A DNA stretch of 64,000 nt. Source: Torreya grandis. Taxonomy: Eukaryota; Streptophyta; Pinopsida; Cupressales; Taxaceae. The DNA lies in the NCBI GenBank assembly GCA_037957365.1, contig JARHVA010001189.1, forward strand, positions 124,001-188,000. The letters run 5' to 3'. The position numbers and the translations under genes are program-made. The notes below the pieces were generated by a model that was given only the letters and a program-made list of their open reading frames with translations, did not search any database and was not told the origin of the DNA. Below, one piece after another: positions 60,686 through 64,000 of the stretch (its first letter is position 1; each line of letters starts with the position of its first letter).

Positions 60686-61890
60686 ATGATCTACATTCAC
60701 TTAGAGATCTAATTTGATGGCATGAAGATAAAGGGGCTCTCCAAATTTAAAAGGTGATCAACTTTGACCTCTAAAATCATGATCAATGGTCATCGTTACA
60801 TCATTGATCTTGATCCAATAGGTTGTATCGACTCTAAAATCCCAAGAGTCCCTTATAACATGACACATGGTGATTCATAATTCAACCAAAGGAGGATTTA
60901 GGCTTAAATTTGACAATATTTATCCCATCATTTGATGTTCATGAGGATGTCTTTGATGTTAGTTAGGTCATAAAATTTAACCTCAACCAATCTATTAGCC
61001 AAAAAAGGGGGCATCTTATTTAAATCCCTCTGAAAGGACCCTTAGCATATTAATGTATAAAACTTAGCATGAAGTATTTTAAACTAATTTTATTAGTGTT
61101 TATCAACATAAATAAACATTAAGAATTAACTTTAGACCTAAATTTTTACTAAGGACTCAAGACTAACTTAACTATGTGTATCTCACAAGATCCAATAGGC
61201 TATACTTGACCAGAGGTCTTGATCTAATAGAGTGAAATGAGGGATGAATTTTCAATAAAAGATGCTAAAGATTGATATCTCAACACATGTAAGAACCATT
61301 CTCATTCTAACACCAAAATCCAAATTCATATCCTAAAGAAGTAAAAATATGCCACATGGCATACCTAGGTAATTCAAGATTTAAACAACCAATCAAAAGA
61401 AACCTCTAAGATCTTCATCAATGGTTTACAATCATTTGGGGGTCTTGATCCAATAAAGCTAAGATAAAATACTTGATTTTAAAACCAATGTCTATATTTT
61501 AAATGAATTTTCTTGGGGATGCCATAGAAATAAGCTTAGGAAGGCCACATAGGCACTATGTAAGCACTAAATTTCAAATCCAAAGATTTGGTATACCTAA
61601 AAAGATAGAATTCACATAATTGAGTCTATCCATAAGATATAAGGCATGAAAAAATTTAATAAGTTTGTCACCTTTACCATTAAAGCTCCATGAAACCCTA
61701 GTAAAATAACATAAATCCCTAATTCTTGACTGTTGAGACATAATTGCATTAAACAAGCTCGAATTTCATCATGAGCAAAGAAAATCTAGTCATATACTTA
61801 AGGAAATTAAGGAATCATGGAAGTAGCTAGGAAATAATGGAAAGTAGAGGTAGAATTGTATTTGTTTATAGACAATGAGGGAAGATGTTT
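60676..61890 (+). repeat. Gypsy copy B LTR, lacking its first kilobase
   Basis: Collinear with 46,430-47,640 (offset about 14,250), so the first ~990 bp of the LTR are missing at the junction. 3' boundary unresolved for the same reason as copy A. Confidence 0.8.
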
Positions 61891-62109
61891 TGGGGACATG
61901 GAATTAGACACTGAGGAACTCAATAATGGAATGAAGAACTGGTCAGAGATCTTTGCTATCAAGGAAATGTAGCCTCTCCCTTCTAATGAAAAAAGTATTT
62001 TAGTAACCAAGAGTAAATTTTATGACTTGGTTACAATTCATATGTCTGGTCTTCACTGAGAAATTGCAAAACTAGACATACTCCATTTCATAGATCTCAT
62101 TGCACCTCT

Positions 62110-64000
62110 GTTTATCAATTATAGAATTGATGATGATTGGATAGTTAGGGAAGGTGTATAAAAAATGATAGAATACATTGCCCTTATATATTTTTAGAGA
62201 TACAATAAACTCCCTAGGACTCATATAGACCTCCCCACCATCAAGGAGTAGACAACCAAGCATAATATGGACACTATTTTAAGACCCTAGTTAAACCAGG
62301 GATCCCACATATCCAGGAACCATGATCGGAAGATTCAAATTATGAAATTTAGAGAAGGCATTAGGATCATCATGATCCTATTAAATATAGATTTAGGGGA
62401 AGCCACCATAACCTATGTCAACCCCAAATGGGTTTCCTACATATTTCTCATGGTGGAAGAGAAGCTAACTCCACCTATTGGAGAACTGATTAACATCCAC
62501 TTGGGAAGACAATTTTATGGCATAAAAGGGAAGACCATCCAAAAATTCACTATTATTTCCTATTTTTTAGACTCATTGATGGCCTCCACACATATTATTG
62601 ATATCAATAATTAGTCCTCTCATAGCAAGATTACCATATCCCATAATTATTCAAAAATTACATATCTTTAAATATAAGAGTCACATGCAACTCATTTGTG
62701 ATTGCATATATCCTACTTTGGTTAAGACTATCATAGGGAACCCTATGCTCAGAGTACACCCCCTCATCAATAAATATATATAGCCCATGGGTGACATATG
62801 GTATTACCCAAATTGCACCATCATCAGGATGGAATGAGTCATGACTCAAACATATAGATTGCCAATCCATATCCCTATCAAATTGGCTAAATAGGAAATT
62901 ATTTCCTAACTCCTCCAAGGGATTGATAATGTATGAAATGAGAAGAGGAAAGGCATTTTACATCTTTTCCCATTTTTTATTGGAAAAAACATGATCCATG
63001 GTTAGAAATAGTTGCACATTATGTCCAAACATAGAGATGCCTTCTATATTCAAAAGGATGGCCTCAAAATAATGGGACCCAAATAACAAAGTTTTCCTCC
63101 ATCTATGATCCAAGTAGCTAACCAAGGTGGCCTATGAGCATAGGGTTATCCCATATGACCATATATACACCAATGCTATAAACTTTAAGGAAGTACTAGC
63201 TAGGTGTAGGCAATATGGCTTCAAACTTGAGCATAGATTATAAAGAGAAGAGAAGCCAACTAGATAAATTTGGAAAATGAACCCATTTCAATATCATTTA
63301 TTGCCTTCCACCTCAAGTGCACCTCCAAGACTACCACAATAGAAAGTGTTCCAAATTTAAGGACCTAGTAGGAATGCATTTGAAGAAAGGCCATGAAAAT
63401 TTCCTTCATCATTAGTTCCACCTCCAAGACCACCTTCTCCATTAGAGTAAATTGATATGGTTACCCTATAACTATATTAAATAGTTGAAGGATTCTTCAA
63501 AGAGCTTGCAAAGACCTATGGGTCAGATCAAGAAGATGAGGGAATTAAGGAATCCATAGTTGATTTGGTACAAGTTGAAGAACCCCAAGCAGGTGAGATG
63601 GAAATGGGGAAGGAAATAGCTTTGAATTTATTCCCTATCTCACAAAATAAAAGGGAAGCAAAGATGGCCCTTATTCCTAGGTCCTCTAAAAGGCCAAAAG
63701 TGACATGGACCCATCCTACTAGTGAGGTTAACTTGTTTAGTGATGAGTTCCCCATACATGGACTTATCATCCCTAATTGGTTCATATATGGAAAGATCTA
63801 AAATATTCCATCCCAATCACATTCATTTCCACTTACTAGCACTACAAGTATTGTTACCCATGATGATATCAAACTCTAGATTAAAGAGCTCATGGAGGAG
63901 TAGGAAGAAGTGAGGATTGTTGAAGAAACTAAAGAGAGTGGCTAAAGAATGAAGGATTCTAAAGCATTAAGTGGTACTAGGATTAAGATCTCATATGTAC
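62110..64000 (+). pseudogene. Gypsy extra ORF1 (copy B), continues beyond the window
   Basis: Matches copy A ORF1 at about 47,865-49,747. Better preserved in places: an uninterrupted 90-codon segment (62,342-62,614; GEATITYVNPKWVSYIF, VEEKLTPPIGELINIHLG) and 63,565-63,801 (EMGKEIALNLFPISQNKRE, WTHPTSEVNLFSDEF), where copy A has stops. Contains its own stops elsewhere. The right part runs off the window. Confidence 0.65.

Overview
This window is repeat-dominated, AT-rich, CpG-poor nuclear DNA from a land plant with a large genome. Plant-type families in one place support that: a LINE with DUF4283 ORF1 and a terminal RNase H, Tat/Ogre-like Ty3/gypsy elements with a second RNase H, and a SIRE/Maximus-like Ty1/copia element. 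The long, heavily decayed nested elements look gymnosperm-like to me, but that is an impression and not proven. I find no intact host gene, tRNA, rRNA or CRISPR. Every recognisable coding stretch is a decayed transposable-element gene.

Layout, left to right. 1-6.3 kb is mostly anonymous, with a fragment of gypsy gag (two zinc knuckles) on the minus strand at 4.3-5.0 kb. 6.3-12.0 kb is a nearly full-length, dead, minus-strand LINE (ORF1, endonuclease, RT, zf-RVT, RNase H). 13.8-15.0 kb is the integrase end of a Tat-like gypsy element, followed by its 3' non-coding tail, which holds a 32-bp minisatellite between two copies of a conserved motif. 17,669-24,239 is a complete non-autonomous LTR element (LARD-like): two LTRs of about 1.95 kb, a GGCAC target-site duplication, a primer-binding site, and an internal region with one unknown coding remnant and no pol. 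24.2-31.2 kb is anonymous apart from small repeats. 31.2-36.9 kb holds unidentified coding relics, a roughly 400-bp direct repeat pair, a seven-copy hairpin minisatellite and a minus-strand gypsy gag relic with a G-patch.

36.9-64 kb is a nest. A minus-strand SIRE-like copia element (3' LTR from 36,892; gag start at 45,000; 5' LTR from 45,071) interrupts the older repeat at about 36,891. Its 5' LTR is interrupted at about 45,437 by a plus-strand gypsy element (copy A) with an extra ORF1, then gag, protease, an extra RNase H, RT and RNase H. That extra RNase H is split at 54,539 by a younger copia element (54,540-58,582, GTAAG target-site duplication). Copy A's pol stops abruptly at about 60,675 inside the connection domain. 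There it fuses to the interior of a second gypsy LTR, followed by a second ORF1 (copy B) that runs off the end of the window. Copy A 46,430-49,747 and copy B 60,680-64,000 are collinear.

The genes do not act together as a host pathway; they are layered insertions. Relative ages can be read from nesting and LTR divergence: the 54.5-kb copia pair differs by only a few percent, the 17.7-kb LARD pair by about 10% in the stretch I compared. In-frame stops sit largely at former CAA, CAG and TGG codons, the expected signature of decay by deamination of methylated cytosine.
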